From Limnochordia bacterium (GTDB taxonomy: Bacteria; Bacillota; Limnochordia; Darwinibacteriales; SLO01), in NCBI GenBank assembly GCA_007132635.1, contig SLOG01000325.1:1-8078 (forward strand): a DNA stretch of 8,078 nt. Reading direction: 5' to 3'. A program made the translations under genes and the position numbers. Under the pieces are notes generated by a model that saw only the letters and a program-made list of their open reading frames with translations, was not told the DNA's origin and did no database searches. Shown here in pieces: positions 6,200 to 8,078 of the stretch; within the stretch, counting starts at the first letter, position 1; each line of letters begins with the position of its first letter.

Positions 6200-6914
6200 G
6201 CAGTTTACTTAGTAACCGAGTTTCCTCTTTTGTTAAGAGTCTCTGATCTAAGAGATCCGGACGCCGATCCCGCGTGCGGCGTAGCGACTCCGCTAGACGC
6301 CAACGACGGATTTGCTCATGATGTCCACTCAGCAGAACATCAGGCACCTGCATCCCACGGTATTCGACTGGACGCGTATAATGGGGATGCTCTAAAAGCC
6401 CACTCGCAAAAGAATCTGCCTTCGCTGAACCGCCGCAACCCAACACGCCAGGAACCAGCCGAACGACAGCATCAACCACCAGCATCGCAGCCAGTTCGCC
6501 ACCCGTTAAGACAAAATCGCCAACGGAGAGTTCATAGTCAACCCATCCTTGACGGACACGTTCATCCAATCCTTCATAGTGCCCGCAGAGCAGAACGAAC
6601 TCGTCGAGTTCGGCAAACTCAACTGCACGCCGCTGAACAAAGCGCTCACCTTGAGGCGTCAGAAAAACCACGGGTCCTCGATTGATGGTTTTCACATGCT
6701 CAATGCAGGGGACAACCACATCAGGCTTGAGGACCATGCCAGCACCCCCACCGTATGGTGAATCATCCACCACACGGTGTTTGCTCTCGGAAAAATCTCG
6801 GATGTCCCACAAAACCAACCGCAAGAACCCGGTATCCTGAGCACGTCCAAGAATACTGGACTGCATAGGAGACTCAAACATCTGGGGAAATAGGGTTAGT
6901 ATGTCAATCCGCAT
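6183..6914 (-). CDS. trmD: tRNA (guanine-N1-)-methyltransferase
   Basis: TrmD transfers methyl from S-adenosylmethionine to N1 of G37, next to the anticodon, preventing +1 frameshifts. The 243 residues are a normal length. It starts MRIDILTLFPQMF and contains DSPYGGGAGMVLKP (51-64), LLCGHYEGLDERV (108-120) and SVGDFVLTGGELAAMLVVDA (130-149), the deep-trefoil-knot SAM site of the SPOUT superfamily. ADSFASGLLEHPHYTRP (166-182) carries the catalytic aspartate D167, matching D169 of the E. coli enzyme, and the tRNA-binding C-terminal domain follows. The ATG at 6914 has GGAGG (6925-6929) 10 nt upstream. An in-frame start at 6986 would overlap rimM by 56 nt and add 24 residues not found in TrmD, so it is rejected. 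It lies 16 nt after the rimM stop. Confidence 0.97.
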   Translation of the reverse strand: MRIDILTLFPQMFESPMQSSILGRAQDTGFLRLVLWDIRDFSESKHRVVDDSPYGGGAGMVLKPDVVVPCIEHVKTINRGPVVFLTPQGERFVQRRAVEFAELDEFVLLCGHYEGLDERVRQGWVDYELSVGDFVLTGGELAAMLVVDAVVRLVPGVLGCGGSAKADSFASGLLEHPHYTRPVEYRGMQVPDVLLSGHHEQIRRWRLAESLRRTRDRRPDLLDQRLLTKEETRLLSKLLDSSL

Positions 6915-6930
6915 TCCACCAACGCCTCCA

Positions 6931-7476
6931 TCATTCCAGCAGACCGTCCATAAGCCGTACCAACACTCGTCCTTCATTCGGGACAATGTCCAGCACTACT
7001 TCGTCAATGACAGGTATCAAAACCTCTCTGTTTTTTGTAATGCCTGGACGCGGCCGCACGACAAAGACGTCATTGGCCCCCGTCTGCAGAACTTCTTCGA
7101 TGCTGCCCACGACTACACCCAATTCAGTCACCACATCCAACCCGATAAGATCAAACACATAGAAGCGACCATCAGGAAGTTCAAACAGCTCATCCGGCGA
7201 CACACGGATCTCCATCCCTCGGAGTGTCTGGGCATCGTCGATGGACTCGACGGTTTCGAGCTTAAGGATAACGAACTGTTTATGAAACCAGTACCGCTCC
7301 ACACGGAGACAGCGCCAGCTATCCTCCTGCTTAGGCCGAAAGAGGCGGACAACAGCCATCTCAGCGAAGCGTTCTGGAAAATCAGTGTGGGGAACAACCT
7401 TCACCTCGCCATTGCGTCCTTGCGTGCCAACAATCTCACCAACAACAATCCATCGAGGTTTCGTCGCACTTTCCAT
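6931..7476 (-). CDS. rimM: Ribosome maturation factor RimM
   Basis: RimM binds S19 in the 30S head and helps mature 16S rRNA. The protein has 181 residues. The N-terminal beta-barrel shows VVGEIVGTQGRNGEVKVVPHTDFPERF, and the C-terminal PRC-barrel starts around FYVFDLIGLDVVTELGVVVG and ends with GANDVFVVR and the IPVIDEVVLDIV strand, the usual two-domain layout. The ATG at 7476 shares a base with the khpA stop (TGATG) and has no strong Shine-Dalgarno nearby (only AGGT well upstream), so it is probably translated by coupling to khpA. A TTG directly before it (7479) could serve instead and would add one residue. Position between khpA and trmD is standard for Bacillota. Confidence 0.96.
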   Translation of the reverse strand: MESATKPRWIVVGEIVGTQGRNGEVKVVPHTDFPERFAEMAVVRLFRPKQEDSWRCLRVERYWFHKQFVILKLETVESIDDAQTLRGMEIRVSPDELFELPDGRFYVFDLIGLDVVTELGVVVGSIEEVLQTGANDVFVVRPRPGITKNREVLIPVIDEVVLDIVPNEGRVLVRLMDGLLE

Positions 7477-7706
7477 CAATCGACGATGTCTACCTGAACC
7501 TTGACTGACTGCTTAGTTGCTGCCGCTTTGACAACACTTCTAAGCGCCTTGGCAACTCGTCCCTGCTTACCGATGATCTTCCCCATATCGTCGGGAGCTA
7601 CGCGAATTTGGTACACGATCTCGCTGCCATCTCCGGCCTCATCGACTTTCACTTGACTAGGATCATCGACCAATGATTTGGAGAGGAATTCGACAAGATC
7701 CTTCAC
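7476..7706 (-). CDS. khpA: KH-domain RNA-binding protein KhpA
   Basis: A 76-residue single type-II KH domain protein (older names YlqC, UPF0109). The RNA-binding loop is GKQG in DDMGKIIGKQGRVAKALRSVV (loop at 46-49). KhpA pairs with KhpB/Jag in other Bacillota and affects cell elongation and RNA binding; the partner is not in this window. The start is GTG at 7706, 12 nt after the rpsP stop, with GGGGGAG 7 nt upstream, immediately after the rpsP TAG. No ATG is available between the two genes. The stop overlaps the rimM start by one base. Confidence 0.95.
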   Translation of the reverse strand: MKDLVEFLSKSLVDDPSQVKVDEAGDGSEIVYQIRVAPDDMGKIIGKQGRVAKALRSVVKAAATKQSVKVQVDIVD

Positions 7707-7718
7707 TAAGCACTCCCC

Positions 7719-7991
7719 CTATTCCTGCGTTCGGTTAGCGGCCAAGCGTTCCATTACTCCGTTCTTTTTAAGAATGGCTCGCACAGTATCGGAAGGCTGC
7801 GCGCCTTTCTGAAGCCAGTTCAAGGCTTTTTCCTCATCCAGCTTAACTTCCGCCGGCTCAACGATCGGGTTATAGTAGCCTAGTGTATCGATAAAGCGAC
7901 CGTCCCGAGCTGCTCTTGAATCAGCAACAACCAACCGATAGAACGGACGTTTTTTCGCTCCCATTCTCTTAAGACGAATTCTTACTGCCAT
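7719..7991 (-). CDS. rpsP: 30S ribosomal protein S16
   Basis: A 90-residue S16, the normal size, needed for 30S assembly. It begins MAVRIRLKRMGAKKRPFYR and continues VVADSRAARDGRFIDTLGYYNP, the family signature, then the helical KALNWLQKGAQPSDTVRAIL. The ATG at 7991 has AAGGGAGGTG (7998-8007) with GGAGG 8 nt upstream. A GTG at 8000 in frame overlaps this Shine-Dalgarno and is rejected. The gene lies 53 nt after the presumed ffh stop, matching the ffh–rpsP order of Bacillota. Confidence 0.98.
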   Translation of the reverse strand: MAVRIRLKRMGAKKRPFYRLVVADSRAARDGRFIDTLGYYNPIVEPAEVKLDEEKALNWLQKGAQPSDTVRAILKKNGVMERLAANRTQE

Positions 7992-8044
7992 GTCAGTCAC
8001 CTCCCTTAGAAGTCTTCATCTATATCACCCCGAACAGGGGATGA

Positions 8045-8078
8045 CTAGCGAAACATTGAGAAAGGCTGTTTGGGGCGT
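8045..8078 (-). CDS. ffh: Probable 3' end of ffh (signal recognition particle GTPase), partial
   Basis: One minus-strand frame entering from the right edge reads RPKQPFSMFR and stops at TAG (8047-8045). A basic tail ending in Pro-Phe and a hydrophobic Met-Phe pair fits Ffh C-termini, and ffh precedes rpsP in most Bacillota. Only ten codons are visible, and another frame stays open for 17 codons before its stop, so the call rests mainly on gene order. Confidence 0.5.
   Translation of the reverse strand, partial: RPKQPFSMFR

Noticed and set aside
6149..6685. Open plus-strand frame of 178 codons
   Set aside because: It is antisense to trmD with a low-complexity, Arg/His/Gln-rich translation typical of a shadow frame.
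6901..7497. Open plus-strand frame of 198 codons
   Set aside because: It is antisense to rimM and the start of trmD, both clear family members. The predicted protein has no recognisable motif.
8025..8044. CCCC-GAACA-GGGG inverted repeat between ffh and rpsP
   Set aside because: Only four base pairs, flanking bases do not pair, and no U-tract follows; too weak to call a terminator.
1..8078. CRISPR array, transposon, tRNA/rRNA gene, phage or defence genes
   Set aside because: No spaced direct repeats, transposase motifs, structural RNA signatures or defence domains were seen; the window is filled by known core genes.

Overview
This is an ordinary chromosomal housekeeping region of a bacterium, very probably a member of the Bacillota (Firmicutes), perhaps a clostridia-like or deep-branching lineage. 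The evidence is the gene order ffh–rpsP–khpA–rimM–trmD–rplS–lepB–rbgA–rnhB–yraN, the circularly permuted RbgA/YlqF GTPase, and strong GGAGG-type ribosome binding sites before most genes. I cannot name a genus. Every supported gene lies on the minus strand, so the transcription order runs from the right end of the window to the left. I see no convincing gene on the plus strand.

Right end (about 8078 to 5773): the last ten codons of what is probably ffh (SRP GTPase), then rpsP (ribosomal protein S16), khpA (KH-domain RNA-binding protein), rimM (16S rRNA maturation), trmD (tRNA m1G37 methyltransferase) and rplS (ribosomal protein L19). This is the classic translation cluster, tightly packed with short gaps or a 1-nt overlap. 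A perfect 11-bp inverted repeat without a U-tract follows rplS directly.

Middle (5686 to 2230): lepB (type I signal peptidase), rbgA (50S assembly GTPase), rnhB (RNase HII), an HD-GYP domain protein, and yraN (UPF0102). From rbgA on, the genes overlap or nearly touch (11-nt overlap, ATGA, 1-nt gap, TAATG), which suggests translational coupling. The HD-GYP gene, a probable cyclic-dinucleotide phosphodiesterase, sits inside this otherwise housekeeping operon and is its most distinctive member.

Left end (2230 to 1): a secreted D-alanyl-D-alanine carboxypeptidase (DacA/DacF family) is coupled to yraN and seems to end the operon. A 160-nt gap with a weak terminator and promoter candidate follows. 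Then come two related but divergent Lrp/AsnC-type regulators in tandem, the second cut by the window edge.

Together the genes serve ribosome and tRNA maturation, protein export, RNA/DNA hybrid removal and cell-wall remodelling, with one signalling protein and two probable amino-acid-responsive regulators. Several genes have longer in-frame ORFs than the starts chosen here (rpsP, trmD, rplS, lepB, rbgA, rnhB). In most of these the Shine-Dalgarno position and family N-terminus settle the start. I found no CRISPR array, mobile element, RNA gene or defence system, and nothing that looks like a previously undescribed system.
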